Shown: in pieces, positions 17,022 to 30,192 of the stretch | How the letters are laid out: each line of letters opens with the position of its first letter | Position numbering within the stretch: the first letter of the stretch is position 1 | Assembly: GCF_029871235.1 (NCBI RefSeq) | Contig: NZ_SSOM01000027.1 | Location: 1-56,094 of the forward strand | DNA length: 56,094 nucleotides | Reading direction: 5' to 3' | From: Pseudomonas sp. BN411 | Lineage (GTDB): Bacteria; Pseudomonadota; Gammaproteobacteria; Pseudomonadales; Pseudomonadaceae | Program-made: the position numbers and the translations under genes | Notes under the pieces: generated by a model | What the model saw: the letters and a program-made list of their open reading frames with translations, nothing else | Databases searched by the model: none | Told to the model about the DNA's origin: nothing

Positions 17022-17378
17022 TTACATCGTATGGGTGGGACGGTCGGACTTGAGGGCGCCGGCGAGGTAGGTCTCGATCTTGTTGCGTGCGCCGCTGTCG
17101 CCATCGTTGAACTGGACGCCGATGCCCGCGGCGCGGTTGCCCTGGGCGCCCTTGGGGGTGATCCAGACCACTTTGCCGGCGACCGGGATTTTCTCCTGCT
17201 CATCCATCAGGTTGAGCAGCATGAATACTTCGTCGCCCAGCTTGTAGGTCTTGTTGGTCGGAATGAACAGGCCACCGTTCTTGATGAACGGCATGTAGGC
17301 GGCATACAGCACGGACTTGTCCTTGATGGTCAAGGACAGGATCCCGTTACGCGGGCCCAGATTCGGCGGCAGGCTCAT
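17022..17378 (-). CDS. pilZ: Type IV pilus biogenesis protein PilZ
   Basis: This 118-aa protein is almost identical, as I remember it, to the founding PilZ of P. aeruginosa (MSLPPNLGPRNGILSLTIKD, GGLFIPTNKTYKLGDEVFML). It lacks the RxxxR and DxSxxG motifs needed to bind cyclic di-GMP, as known for this type, and instead works through FimX/PilB in pilus assembly. The start at 17378 gives the canonical N-terminus; a longer in-frame reading would add 21 residues. It follows holB by 35 nt. Confidence 0.95.
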   Translation of the reverse strand: MSLPPNLGPRNGILSLTIKDKSVLYAAYMPFIKNGGLFIPTNKTYKLGDEVFMLLNLMDEQEKIPVAGKVVWITPKGAQGNRAAGIGVQFNDGDSGARNKIETYLAGALKSDRPTHTM

Positions 17379-17413
17379 GCGGTTTTCCTGGAAAGCTGGT
17401 TCAGCCAACGATT

Positions 17414-20076
<2,663 letters not shown>

Positions 20077-20079
20077 GAA

Positions 20080-20894
20080 TCAGATGTCCAGTAGATCGCG
20101 GGCGATGGCCTGAAGTTTACGGGTCAGCGGGCCGACCGGCCAGTGATGGCCTGTTACAGAACGCACCGGCCAAATGCCGAAGAGGCTGTTGCAGAGGAAC
20201 ACCTCGTCAGCCTGGAGGAAGTCCTCGAAAGGGATATCACGTACTTCGACCTTCAGGCCTTCCGCCCTGGCGCTGTCGAGCAAGGCTGCTCGCATCACGC
20301 CGGCCACGCCACAGCGCGAAAGGTCCGCAGTGACCAGCACGCCACCACGCACGATGAACAGGTTGCTGAAAACACCTTCGATTACGCGACCGGACTGGTC
20401 ACGCATCAGACCCTCGGCAAACTCGCTGCCCTGCCATTCGTTCCGGGCCAACACCTGCTCCAGTCGATTCAAGTGTTTGAGACCGGCAAGCAGGGGCTGC
20501 TCGGCAAGACGAGTCGTGCAGGGAAAGAGCTGGACGCCCTCTTCCCCATTACCGTCCGGATAAGCCGGGAACGGACTGCTCTGCAGGATGCGTCGAGGCA
20601 ACGCCACAGGGGGTGGCGCATAGCCGCGCAAGCCTTCGCCGCGGGTGATCATCAACTTGGCGACGCCTTCACCCAGCCCGGCTGAAAAAGCCAGCAGCTC
20701 GGTGCGCATCAGTTGGAGATCCAGTGGAATACCGAGGCGCCGGCAACCTTCGGCCAGGCGGGCCATGTGGTACTCGAGAAGCGGGGGTCGTCCGGCACGC
20801 ACGGCGATGGTCTCGAAAAGCCCATCGCCGTAAGCCAGGCCGCGATCCTTGATGGAAAGAGACTCGGCCGGGTGACCGTCGACCCAGTTCGGCA

Positions 20895-20895
<1 letters not shown>
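20080..20895 (-). CDS. pabC: Aminodeoxychorismate lyase
   Basis: This 271-aa class IV aminotransferase-fold enzyme makes 4-aminobenzoate from aminodeoxychorismate for folate synthesis. The PLP lysine is in LAGLKHLNRLEQVLARNEW, and the Glu is in GRVIEGVFSNLFIVRGG. The N-terminal RGLAYGDGLFETI is characteristic. Its ATG overlaps the fabF stop by one base, so the genes are coupled. Confidence 0.94.
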
Positions 20896-22139
<1,244 letters not shown>

Positions 22140-22190
22140 AGCGATCTCCTTCTTCAATCTCTACACGGCGGTTGATTCGGATTAACAGAC

Positions 22191-22236
22191 TGTTGAAAAG
22201 CCCGGCAGGTAACGCGCAATCCGTGGTTTTTCAACA
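22191..22236. repeat. Palindromic element between acpP and fabF
   Basis: TGTTGAAAA (22191-22199) and TTTTCAACA (22228-22236) are perfect 9-bp inverted repeats around 28 nt. The element sits between the acpP terminator and the fabF start. Its shape suggests a small intergenic repeat (MITE-like) or a leader hairpin. I see no second copy in this window. Confidence 0.5.
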
Positions 22237-22247
22237 ATCGGCTAAAG

Positions 22248-22282
22248 AAAAGCCGCACGCCCAATCGGGTCGTGCGGCTTTT
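22248..22282 (-). terminator. Terminator after acpP
   Basis: AAAAGCCGCACG pairs with CGTGCGGCTTTT around 11 nt. It lies 25 nt past the acpP stop and should trim read-through into fabF, which fits the need for far more AcpP than FabF. Confidence 0.85.
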
Positions 22283-22307
22283 CCGCGTCGGGTAACCGAC
22301 GACTACA

Positions 22308-22544
22308 TTACTGCGCGTGGGCGTTGATGTAGTCGATGGCTTCCTGAACGGTGGTGATCTTCTCGGCTTGCTCGTCCGGGATTTCGGTCTCGAATTCCTC
22401 TTCCAGAGCCATCACCAGCTCAACGGTGTCAAGGGAGTCGGCGCCCAGGTCTTCAACGAAGGAAGCGCTGTTGGTGACTTCGTCTTCTTTGACGCCCAGT
22501 TGCTCGGCGACGATTTTCTTGACGCGTTCTTCGATGGTGCTCAT
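22308..22544 (-). CDS. acpP: Acyl carrier protein
   Basis: This 78-aa acidic protein is modified with 4'-phosphopantetheine on Ser37 in the [14 protein letters not shown] motif. It carries the growing chain in fatty-acid synthesis and is among the most abundant cell proteins. It lies between fabG and fabF as in other gamma-proteobacteria. The 191-nt gap to fabG may hold its own promoter, but I could not fix one with confidence. Confidence 0.98.
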   Translation of the reverse strand: MSTIEERVKKIVAEQLGVKEDEVTNSASFVEDLGADSLDTVELVMALEEEFETEIPDEQAEKITTVQEAIDYINAHAQ

Positions 22545-22735
22545 ACCTTGTTTTCACTCCTATGGAAAAATCCGTGCAGCTGGGGCTGCAGTGTATAGAA
22601 AGGGTTTTCCGCATTTCAAGCTGAACGCCTGAACCCTTTCAGGATCGCCGCAACGAAATGTCTATAACCCGACTGCACTCTTATAGCGAATTCTAGACAG
22701 GGCATATGACAGCTTCCTGAAGGGATTCGTCACAT

Positions 22736-23479
22736 TCAGCTCATGTACATGCCGCCGTTCACCGGAATGGTAGCGCCGGTGACATAGGCAGCGCCGTCGG
22801 AAGCGAGGAATCCCACTACCTTGGCGATCTCTTCGGCCTGGCCCAGACGACCCAGCGGAATCTGGGTGAGCAGCGCATCGCGCTGGGCTTCTGGCAGCTC
22901 ACGGGTCATGTCGGTGTCGATGAAGCCCGGAGCCACCGAGTTGACGGTGATGGCGCGGGAGCCGACTTCACGCGCCAGAGCGCGGCTGAAACCTTCCAGG
23001 CCGGCCTTGGCTGCGGCGTAGTTGGTCTGGCCGGCGTTACCCATGGCACCCACCACCGAACCGATGTTGATGATGCGCCCCCAACGAGCCTTGGTCATGC
23101 CACGCAGGACGGCCTTGGACAGGCGGTACAGGCTGTTGAGGTTGGTGTTGATGACGTCGAACCATTCGTCGTCTTTCATGCGCAGCATCAGGTTGTCGCG
23201 GGTGATGCCGGCGTTGTTCACCACGATCAGCGGCTGACCGAGGTGCTGCTGAATGTGTTCCAGGGTGCTGGCGACCGATTCGTCACTGCTGACGTCGAGT
23301 ACCAGACCGGCACCTTCGATGCCGTTTTCCTTGAGGAACTCGGCGATGCGCTCAGCGCCGGAAGCGGAGGTCGCAGTGCCGATTACCACGGCGCCCTGAC
23401 GGCCCAGTTCGAGGGCGATAGCCTGGCCAATGCCACGGCTCGCACCGGTGACCAATGCCACCTTACCTTGCAGACTCAT
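22736..23479 (-). CDS. fabG: 3-oxoacyl-ACP reductase
   Basis: This 247-aa short-chain dehydrogenase reduces 3-oxoacyl-ACP with NADPH. The cofactor motif is VTGASRGIGQAIALELG (residues 10-26). The catalytic triad is seen as Ser in NIGSVVGAMGNAGQ and Tyr/Lys in TNYAAAKAGLEGF. The NNAGITRDNLMLRMKDDEW region is typical of FabG. It lies 15 nt after fabD. Confidence 0.97.
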   Translation of the reverse strand: MSLQGKVALVTGASRGIGQAIALELGRQGAVVIGTATSASGAERIAEFLKENGIEGAGLVLDVSSDESVASTLEHIQQHLGQPLIVVNNAGITRDNLMLRMKDDEWFDVINTNLNSLYRLSKAVLRGMTKARWGRIINIGSVVGAMGNAGQTNYAAAKAGLEGFSRALAREVGSRAITVNSVAPGFIDTDMTRELPEAQRDALLTQIPLGRLGQAEEIAKVVGFLASDGAAYVTGATIPVNGGMYMS

Positions 23480-23494
23480 AGGTCTTCTCCTTGT

Positions 23495-24433
23495 TCAGGC
23501 CAGCGCAGCACGGGCGGCTGCGAAAGCATCAGGGGTATCCAGGTTGTGGGTGTTGACACCCTTCACGCAGCGCTTGTTCAGGCCAGACAGCACCTTGCCC
23601 GGGCCGCACTCGACAAGGTCGGTAACGCCACGCTCGGACAGGCTCACCATCGACTCGACCCAGCGAACCGGGCTGTACAGCTGGGCCAGCAGGTCACGCT
23701 TGAGCTCGGAAAGATCGGCCACTACTGCCGCGCTGACGTTCTGCACCAGCGGAATCTGCGGAGATTGCCAGGCCAAGGCTTCGACCGATTCGGCGAAGCG
23801 TTCGGCAGCAGGCTTCATCAGCGCGCAATGGGACGGGACACTCACCGGCAGCGGCATGGCGCGCTTGGCGCCACGAGCCTTGCAAGCCTCGATGGCACGC
23901 TCGACCGCGGCAGCGGAACCAGCGATCACCACCTGACCAGGCGCGTTGAAGTTCACGGCACTGACCACTTCGCCCTGGGCGGCTTCGGCACAGGCGGCCA
24001 GCACGTCAGCATCTTCCAGGCCGAGAATGGCAGCCATGCCGCCCTGCCCTGCCGGTACGGCCTGCTGCATCAGCTGACCGCGGCGCTCGACCAGCTTCAC
24101 CGCATCGGCGAAGCCCAGGCTGCCCGCAGCTACCAGGGCGGAGTATTCGCCCAGGCTATGACCAGCAACGTAGGCGGGACGCGCACCGCCTTCAGCCAGC
24201 CACAGGCGCCACAGGGCAATGGAGGTGGTGAGGATGGCGGGCTGGGTCTTGTCGGTTTGATTGAGCTGTTCTTCCGGACCTTGCTGGGTCAGCGCCCAGA
24301 GGTCATAACCGAGTGCCTCGGAGGCTTCGGCAAAGGTATCCAGGACCAGCTTTTGCTGGCCCCCCTGCTCGGCCAGCATGCCCAGAGACTGGGAGCCCTG
24401 ACCGGGAAAAACGAAAGCGAGGGATGCGGACAT
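23495..24433 (-). CDS. fabD: Malonyl-CoA:ACP transacylase
   Basis: This 312-aa enzyme charges ACP with malonate. The nucleophile Ser93 is in GHSLGEYSALVAAG, the His is in PVSVPSHCALMKPA, and the N-terminal FVFPGQGSQSLGML is diagnostic. The start at 24433 gives this canonical N-terminus; a TTG 18 codons upstream is unlikely. It lies 103 nt after plsX. Confidence 0.96.
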   Translation of the reverse strand: MSASLAFVFPGQGSQSLGMLAEQGGQQKLVLDTFAEASEALGYDLWALTQQGPEEQLNQTDKTQPAILTTSIALWRLWLAEGGARPAYVAGHSLGEYSALVAAGSLGFADAVKLVERRGQLMQQAVPAGQGGMAAILGLEDADVLAACAEAAQGEVVSAVNFNAPGQVVIAGSAAAVERAIEACKARGAKRAMPLPVSVPSHCALMKPAAERFAESVEALAWQSPQIPLVQNVSAAVVADLSELKRDLLAQLYSPVRWVESMVSLSERGVTDLVECGPGKVLSGLNKRCVKGVNTHNLDTPDAFAAARAALA

Positions 24434-24536
24434 TAAGTGAGGTCCCTTATCTGTCGGTATAGGGAGATTGACGCCCGGCATAGCCAAGCGCAGGAAACTG
24501 ACAGTTGGATGACAAGCTGCCGATAGTGGTCACATC

Positions 24537-25547
24537 CTACAGCAACAGATGCTCCAGACGGCCGTGAAGACGCTGCGGCAGATTCTCCCGAACCTCGATC
24601 AACGCGCGACGAATGGCACTCTGGAAACCATCCGAACCAGCCGAGCCATGGCTCTTGATGACGATGCCCTGCAACCCGAGGAAGCTGGCTCCATTGTGGC
24701 GCGCAGGCGTCAGATCGGTACGCAGGCGGCGCAACAACGGCAGCGCCAATGCACCCACCATGCGCGAGCCGAGACTCTCATTGAACAAGGCCTCCATGCG
24801 CGAGGAGATCATCGAAGCCAACCCCTCGCTGGACTTCAGCAGGATGTTGCCGACGAAACCGTCACACACCACCACGTCTGCATCACCACGATACAGGCCG
24901 TCGCCCTCGATGTAGCCGATGTAGTTAAGACCCTCGGCCTGCTGCAGCAGGCTCGCCGCCAACTTGACCTGCTGGTTGCCCTTGATGTCTTCGGTGCCGA
25001 CGTTCAGCAGCGCCACCCGAGGACTAGCAGTGCCCAAAGCCTCGGCAGCGACCGCCCCCATCACCGCAAACTGATAGAGATGTTCGGCACTGCAATCGAC
25101 ATTGGCACCCAGATCCAGCAGGTGGCAGTGGCCACGAGCCGTGGGAATGGCGCTGACCATGGCCGGACGATCGATGCCGGGCAAGGTTTTCAGAACATAG
25201 CGGGAAAGCGCCATCAATGCGCCGGTGTTGCCGGCACTGACGCAGGCCTGGGCACGACCGTTTCGCACCAGATCGAGCGCGACGCGCATCGAGGCATCCG
25301 GTTTGCCACGCAAGGCTTGCGCCGGGCGCTCATCCATGGCGATCACTTCGCTGGCATGCTCGATTTGCAAGCGCTGGCGATCAACCGCTGGAATGCGGGC
25401 GACTAGTTCTTCAAGAAGGGGAGCTTGGCCGACGAGGACCAGGTGAAGCGAGGGGAATTCAGCCAGACAGGCGATGCTGGCTGGAACAATGCAGCGGGGA
25501 CCGAAGTCCCCGCCCATTGCATCAATCGCGACGATCGAGGCAGCCAA
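24537..25547 (-). CDS. plsX: Phosphate acyltransferase PlsX
   Basis: This 336-aa enzyme makes acyl-phosphate from acyl-ACP, the first step towards phosphatidic acid. The N-terminal [20 protein letters not shown] and the [20 protein letters not shown] and [16 protein letters not shown] motifs are characteristic. It lies 3 nt after rpmF, the conserved rpmF-plsX-fab order. Confidence 0.96.
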   Translation of the reverse strand: MAASIVAIDAMGGDFGPRCIVPASIACLAEFPSLHLVLVGQAPLLEELVARIPAVDRQRLQIEHASEVIAMDERPAQALRGKPDASMRVALDLVRNGRAQACVSAGNTGALMALSRYVLKTLPGIDRPAMVSAIPTARGHCHLLDLGANVDCSAEHLYQFAVMGAVAAEALGTASPRVALLNVGTEDIKGNQQVKLAASLLQQAEGLNYIGYIEGDGLYRGDADVVVCDGFVGNILLKSSEGLASMISSRMEALFNESLGSRMVGALALPLLRRLRTDLTPARHNGASFLGLQGIVIKSHGSAGSDGFQSAIRRALIEVRENLPQRLHGRLEHLLL

Positions 25548-25550
25548 GGA

Positions 25551-25733
25551 TTACTCGGCAGCGCCCTTGTCGACCACTTTGCGACCGCGGTAGAAACCGT
25601 CCGGAGAAACGTGGTGGCGCAGGTGAACTTCACCGGTGCTCTTCTCTACGGACAGTGCGTTGGCTTCGAGGGCATCGTGGGAACGACGCATATCGCGTGC
25701 CGAGCGGGATTTTTTGTTCTGCTGAACAGCCAT
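25551..25733 (-). CDS. rpmF: 50S ribosomal protein L32
   Basis: This 60-aa basic protein ([20 protein letters not shown]) is L32 of the usual length. The start at 25733 gives the canonical MAVQQ N-terminus; the ATG two codons earlier is less likely. No Cys zinc ribbon is present, so it is the zinc-free type. It is placed between yceD and plsX and ties ribosome supply to lipid synthesis at the level of transcription. Confidence 0.97.
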   Translation of the reverse strand: MAVQQNKKSRSARDMRRSHDALEANALSVEKSTGEVHLRHHVSPDGFYRGRKVVDKGAAE

Positions 25734-25746
25734 AATCAATTAACTC

Positions 25747-26274
25747 CTAAACGTTTGGGTCACGCTTTAACTGCGCCAGTACGCTGAACGGGTTGGACCG
25801 CGAAACCTCGTTCTCGCTCGGCTCGGGCTCATCGAGACCCGCCGGCTGCTGGCAATCTTCAGGGTCATGGGCCGGAACTATGGGGAGGGCGAGCAACAGC
25901 TCATCCTCGACCAGAGTCATCAGATCCAGCGGATCTTCTCCCACTTCCAGCACGTCATAGCCCTTCGGCAGCGACTGACTGTCAGCCCCTTCCCTCACCA
26001 CGGCGTAATCACATTCGCTGTGGATGTTCAGGGCGACCAGCTCTAGACAACGCTGGCAAACCATCTTGACCTCAACGTCGATCCGACTGTGGATGACCAC
26101 AGCGCGACGCTCATCACGGCCAAACGCCAAGCGTGCATGAATGCTGCCCGCATTGTCCGCAAGGGGGTCGCAGAGTCGCTCCAGGCTGGCGAGCGCGATC
26201 TCACCCTCTAGAGTGACTTCGCGGTCCGCCAACTTGCGCGGATCTACATGAGGTGGAATCGGCCCATTCAACAT
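25747..26274 (-). CDS. yceD: YceD/DUF177 family protein (23S rRNA accumulation protein)
   Basis: This 175-aa acidic protein has a CxxC pair in VEVKMVCQRCLELVALNIHS, the EVGEDPLDLMTLVEDELLLA helix and a C-terminal NPFSVLAQLKR typical of DUF177. YceD homologues affect 23S rRNA levels; the mechanism is not settled. It lies 13 nt before rpmF and is the first gene of the block, divergent from the maf gene. Confidence 0.92.
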   Translation of the reverse strand: MLNGPIPPHVDPRKLADREVTLEGEIALASLERLCDPLADNAGSIHARLAFGRDERRAVVIHSRIDVEVKMVCQRCLELVALNIHSECDYAVVREGADSQSLPKGYDVLEVGEDPLDLMTLVEDELLLALPIVPAHDPEDCQQPAGLDEPEPSENEVSRSNPFSVLAQLKRDPNV

Positions 26275-26384
26275 AGGCGCAGCATTCTAGGGATGACCCC
26301 CTCCCCTGTCAAAGGAATTTCCGCATTGTCCGCAGCCGGAGCGCATCTATAGAATCGCCCACCCCACAAGCCCGGAGATCGCCA

Positions 26385-26963
26385 ATGCTGCCCCTGGTGC
26401 TCGCATCCAGCTCCCCCTATCGCCGCGAACTGCTCGAACGCCTGCGCCTCCCCTTTACCTGGAGCGCTCCAGCTATCGACGAAAGCCGCCAACCTGAGGA
26501 ATCCGCCGAACAACTGGTGCGCCGCCTCGCCCTGGGGAAGGCCCGAGCCCTCGCCAGCCAACACCCGAATCACCTGATCGTCGGCTCCGACCAGGTCGCC
26601 GTGCTGGGCGAACAGATCCTCGGCAAGCCTCACGACTTCGAACGCGCCCGCGACCAATTGCTGGCCGCGAGCGGCACCAGCGTCAGCTTCCTGACCGGCC
26701 TCGCACTGCTGAACAGCGAAACCGGACAACACCAAGTCGATTGCGTGCCATTCACCGTGCACTTCCGCAACTTGGACGAAGCGCGCATCAGCCGCTACCT
26801 GGAAGCGGAACAACCCTACGACTGCGCCGGCAGCTTCAAGGCAGAAGGCCTTGGCGTGAGCCTGTTCCGCGCCACCGAAGGCGCGGACGCCACCAGCCTG
26901 GTCGGCCTCCCCCTGATTCGACTGGTGGATATGCTGCTCGCCGAAGGCGTGCAGATTCCCTGA
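26385..26963 (+). CDS. Maf-family nucleotide pyrophosphatase (YceF type, m7GTP)
   Basis: This 192-aa protein begins MLPLVLASSSPYRRELLERL and continues with the WSAPAIDESRQ, VGSDQVAVLGEQILGKPHDF and EQPYDCAGSFKAEGLG motifs of Maf pyrophosphatases. The first motif and the position opposite yceD-rpmF match the E. coli YceF branch, which hydrolyses 7-methyl-GTP, rather than the YhdE (dTTP/UTP) branch. That assignment is inference from motif and context. Confidence 0.9.
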   Translation: MLPLVLASSSPYRRELLERLRLPFTWSAPAIDESRQPEESAEQLVRRLALGKARALASQHPNHLIVGSDQVAVLGEQILGKPHDFERARDQLLAASGTSVSFLTGLALLNSETGQHQVDCVPFTVHFRNLDEARISRYLEAEQPYDCAGSFKAEGLGVSLFRATEGADATSLVGLPLIRLVDMLLAEGVQIP

Positions 26964-26976
26964 TCCCTATATAAAG

Positions 26977-27003
26977 GAAAGCCCGACACTGGCCGGGCTT
27001 TCT
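26977..27003. terminator. Bidirectional terminator between maf and sppA
   Basis: GAAAGCCCG pairs with CGGGCTTTC around 9 nt, between two convergent genes. Confidence 0.85.
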
Positions 27004-27024
27004 TCAAAAGGACAACTACCAGCG

Positions 27025-28005
27025 TCAACGCAGACTCGGTCCCTGGAACCCCATCCAAAGCGCGAGACGCTCAGCCACGCTGGCACCGAACTTCTTCGAG
27101 AAGCGATCGAAGGGAGACTCCTGGACGGTGTAGTCGACGATCTCCTTCGCACCAATGACTTCGCGAGCAACAAAGCTGGTATTGCCGAGCTTATCCACCA
27201 ACCCCAGCTCCAGCGCCTGCTCACCGGACCAGACCAGACCACTGAACAATTCGGGATGGCCATCGACCTTGAGCCGATCACCACGCCCCTTCTTCACGCT
27301 CTCGATGAACTGCTGGTGAGTGGTGTCCAGGACGTTTTGCCAGAACTCGGTTTCTTCCTGCTTCTGCGGCTGGAAAGGATCCAGGAACGCCTTGTGCTCG
27401 CCCGAGGTATAGACACGGCGCTCAACACCCAGCTTGCCCATGGCATCGACGAATCCAAAGCTCGCCGCGGTAACACCAATGGACCCGACAAGACTGGCCT
27501 TGTCGGCATAGATCTCATCCGCAGCACTGGCGATGTAGTAGGCACCAGATGCCCCCAGATCAGCGATCACGGCGTAAACCTTGATGTCCTTGTGCGCCTC
27601 GCGCAGCCGGCGAATCTCGTCGTAGACATAGCCGGACTGCACCGGACTGCCGCCCGGACTATTGATGCGCAGCACCACACCCTTGGTCTTCGGGTCTTCG
27701 AAGGCCGCGCGCAGACTGGTCACGATGTTGTCGGCACTGGCCGCCTCTTGATCGGCGATCATGCCGCGAACTTCCACCAGGGCAGTGTGCTCCTGGCCGC
27801 GCGCCGCACTTTTCTGCAGATCGAAGGCCGGCGATAGCATCACCAGGGCGACAAACAGGTAAATGAAGGTCAAAAGCTTGAAGAAAATACCCCAGCGCCG
27901 CGCACGACGCTGTTCCTGAACACCGGCCAGAACGGCCTTTTCCAGCAGCTTCCAGCTCTTCTCTTCAGTCTTTTCGGCAGCCGGTTCTTTCCATTCGTCA
28001 GACAT
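27025..28005 (-). CDS. sppA: S49 family signal-peptide peptidase SppA
   Basis: This 326-aa inner-membrane protease has one transmembrane segment (residues 42-60). The catalytic Ser153 is in DLGASGAYYIAS and the Lys205 in TSGEHKAF, 52 residues apart as in the short single-domain SppA type. The INSPGGSPVQSGYVYDEI motif forms part of the oxyanion region. It degrades leftover signal peptides. Its start overlaps the HAD phosphatase gene by 8 nt. Confidence 0.93.
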   Translation of the reverse strand: MSDEWKEPAAEKTEEKSWKLLEKAVLAGVQEQRRARRWGIFFKLLTFIYLFVALVMLSPAFDLQKSAARGQEHTALVEVRGMIADQEAASADNIVTSLRAAFEDPKTKGVVLRINSPGGSPVQSGYVYDEIRRLREAHKDIKVYAVIADLGASGAYYIASAADEIYADKASLVGSIGVTAASFGFVDAMGKLGVERRVYTSGEHKAFLDPFQPQKQEETEFWQNVLDTTHQQFIESVKKGRGDRLKVDGHPELFSGLVWSGEQALELGLVDKLGNTSFVAREVIGAKEIVDYTVQESPFDRFSKKFGASVAERLALWMGFQGPSLR

Positions 28006-28690
28006 AGGTCTCCACCTCTCGGGATTGCCGGCTCAGATCACCGCTCAGCCAGTGTCGCAGTTCCTCGAAACGCTCGATCGCCAACTTCGGCGACTCCTTG
28101 AGCAACTCTGCAAGCGGCTGGGCACCATAGCCCACTGCCACGGAATCCATCCCAGCCCGATGCGCCATGCGCAGATCGAAGGGCGAATCCCCCACCATCA
28201 CAGCCAGCTCTGCCACCACCCCGCAATGCGCCAGGATTTCCTGCAACATGCGCGGATCAGGCTTGCTCGCGGTTTCATCCGCGCAGCGAGTAACGTCGAA
28301 ATACTCCAGCCATCCGCGCCCCGCCAACACCTGATCAAGGCCGCGACGACTCTTGCCGGTGGCCACCGCCAGACGATAGCCCTCCTCACGAAACGCCTCC
28401 AACGCCTCCGCCACCCCCTCGAACAGGGGCGAAGGCTGGCGCTCCAGGGCACCGTAGTGCTCACCGTAACGCTGGCGGAATGCATCTATGCAGCGCGAAT
28501 CCTCGAGCTCTGGATAGAGAGTGGCGATGGCTTCCGGCAAACCGAGACCAATGATGCCCTTGATTGCGACATCATCACGCCAGGGCAGTCCGGACACGTC
28601 GGCCGCCACACGCATGGACTCGACAATACGGGCAATGGAGTCAACCAGCGTGCCGTCCCAGTCAAAGATAAGCAGCTGGTAATCAGGCAC
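27998..28690 (-). CDS. HAD-superfamily phosphatase (phosphoglycolate phosphatase-like)
   Basis: This 230-aa HAD hydrolase has motif [12 protein letters not shown] (residues 8-18), motif [11 protein letters not shown] and motif [14 protein letters not shown], with a helical cap between them. The substrate is uncertain; Gph-like or pyrophosphatase-like activity is possible. It overlaps rluC upstream and sppA downstream by 8 nt each, which suggests one operon. Confidence 0.87.
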   Translation of the reverse strand: MPDYQLLIFDWDGTLVDSIARIVESMRVAADVSGLPWRDDVAIKGIIGLGLPEAIATLYPELEDSRCIDAFRQRYGEHYGALERQPSPLFEGVAEALEAFREEGYRLAVATGKSRRGLDQVLAGRGWLEYFDVTRCADETASKPDPRMLQEILAHCGVVAELAVMVGDSPFDLRMAHRAGMDSVAVGYGAQPLAELLKESPKLAIERFEELRHWLSGDLSRQSREVETYV

Positions 28691-29636
28691 CGAGACGCTC
28701 CAGGGTTTTCTCCCACATCTCGTCTACCGGAGCCTCCAGCTTCAGTTCGCCGCCATCGGGAAGACTGATCGCCAGGGAATGTGCGTGCAGGAACAGGCGC
28801 TTGCCGCCCAGCTCGCGAATCTCGCGAGTGAAATCCTCATCACCGTACTTGGGGTCACCAGCGATGGAATGGCCGGCATGCTTGGCGTGCACACGAATCT
28901 GGTGGGTACGCCCAGTGATCGGACTGGCTTCCACCAGCGTGGCGAACTCGCCGAAACGACGCACGACGCGGAACTCGGTCAGCGCTTCCTTGCCCTCGGG
29001 ATTCACCTCGACCATCCGCTCGCCGGAGCGCAGGTTGTTCTTCAACAACGGCGCACTGACTTTCTTCTTCGAGGTCGGCCAACTGCCGCGCACCAGCGCG
29101 AGGTAACGCTTGTCGACACCATCGCCACGCAGCGCCTCGTGAAGGTGACGCAGCATGCTGCGCTTCTTGGCGATCATCAGCAGGCCGGAGGTGTCGCGAT
29201 CCAGGCGGTGCACCAGCTCCAGATCCTTGGCTTCGGGACGCAGCTGACGAAAGGCCTCGATCACGCCGAAACTGAGACCGCTGCCACCGTGGACTGCGAT
29301 GCCAGCCGGCTTGTTCAGCACGATCAGCGCCTTGTCCTCGTAGACGATGGCGGCCTCCAGCCGTTCCAGCATCCCCTGGGCAACCGGAGCCGGCTCGTCC
29401 GGCTCGGACAGGCGCAGCGGAGGAACCCGCACGATGTCGCCCGCTTGAAGCTTGTACTCAGGCTTGATGCGCCCCTTGTTCACGCGAACTTCGCCTTTGC
29501 GAAGGATGCGATAAATCAATGTCTTGGGCGCACCTTTCAGCTGGGTGCGTAGGAAATTGTCGATTCGTTGGCCGGCATATTCCGGCGCAACCTCAAGCAG
29601 CTGGACGCCGGAGGTTGGAGAGGCGGGAGTATTCAT
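28683..29636 (-). CDS. rluC: 23S rRNA pseudouridine synthase RluC
   Basis: This 317-aa enzyme has an N-terminal S4 RNA-binding domain ([40 protein letters not shown]) and the RluA-family catalytic motif [17 protein letters not shown] with its Asp. The [15 protein letters not shown] motif is present. It modifies 955/2504/2580 (E. coli numbering) of 23S rRNA. The start at 29636 is preferred over a longer reading that would run into the rne promoter. It is divergent from rne. Confidence 0.94.
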   Translation of the reverse strand: MNTPASPTSGVQLLEVAPEYAGQRIDNFLRTQLKGAPKTLIYRILRKGEVRVNKGRIKPEYKLQAGDIVRVPPLRLSEPDEPAPVAQGMLERLEAAIVYEDKALIVLNKPAGIAVHGGSGLSFGVIEAFRQLRPEAKDLELVHRLDRDTSGLLMIAKKRSMLRHLHEALRGDGVDKRYLALVRGSWPTSKKKVSAPLLKNNLRSGERMVEVNPEGKEALTEFRVVRRFGEFATLVEASPITGRTHQIRVHAKHAGHSIAGDPKYGDEDFTREIRELGGKRLFLHAHSLAISLPDGGELKLEAPVDEMWEKTLERLGA

Positions 29637-29664
29637 CTGGGCATCATAACAATTTTTTATGGAT

Positions 29665-29693
29665 TTGAAGCACTTAATGATTACTGCTATAGT
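29665..29693 (+). promoter_or_regulatory. Sigma-70 promoter of rne
   Basis: TTGAAG (29665-29670) and TATAGT (29688-29693) are 17 bp apart. The next good start codon is 30193, so the leader would be about 490 nt. Confidence 0.75.
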
Positions 29694-29699
29694 CGCGAA

Positions 29700-30192
29700 C
29701 GCCGCCAAAAGCGGCCTGGTTTCGGGGTGTTCGCCATATCTGCCACCCCAACCGCTGCAACCCTTTCAGGACGTAAGGCCGTCCGACAGAAAATTCGCCG
29801 CAATGGCCGCGAATTTTCCGAAATCAAAGCCTTGAGCCATGACGCGTGATCGCCCCTTTCAATGGGAGATTGCGGTAAATGCAACCCGCTACGGATTCAG
29901 CGAGCGGCACCCGATTTTCAAGGGATAAGTGTAGGGTGGAGATGCATAACCGTCGGACTGCGTAGTTTCAAGACGCTTCATTTCGTCCGCTACCGACCGT
30001 TGATTCCTCCTCCTGAACAAGTGCTTCTGTCACGACACAGCAAGCAGGAGACGTAGTCGCGATTCCGGCCCCTTTGGCTGGAATCGCTGGACACTGGGGT
30101 GGCCTCCACCCCTGACACGCACCTGACACCGACCGCGAGAGTCGTGTGCGCCAATCGCCGTTTCCGGCAGCCCGGAAACCTATTGGTACCAC
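29700..30192 (+). promoter_or_regulatory. Long structured 5' leader of rne (candidate rne-II type)
   Basis: This 490-nt stretch holds no credible gene but several hairpins. GAAAATTCGC/GCGAATTTTC is a perfect 10-bp stem at 29789-29818. Others lie at 30061-30085 (GATTCCGGCC/GGCTGGAATC) and 30096-30112 (GGGGTGG/CCACCCC). A last one, GTTTCCGG/CCGGAAAC inside CCAAT/ATTGG, spans 30151-30186 and ends 6 nt before the start codon. RNase E is known to limit its own mRNA through its leader, and Pseudomonadaceae carry the described rne-II motif at this place. I could not fold or align the RNA, so the exact motif limits are open. No good Shine-Dalgarno is seen. Confidence 0.7.

Noticed and set aside
29862-30056. 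64-aa frame in the rne leader as a leader peptide
   Set aside because: There is no Shine-Dalgarno and no conserved look, and the DNA is better explained by RNA stems; it cannot be fully excluded without conservation data.
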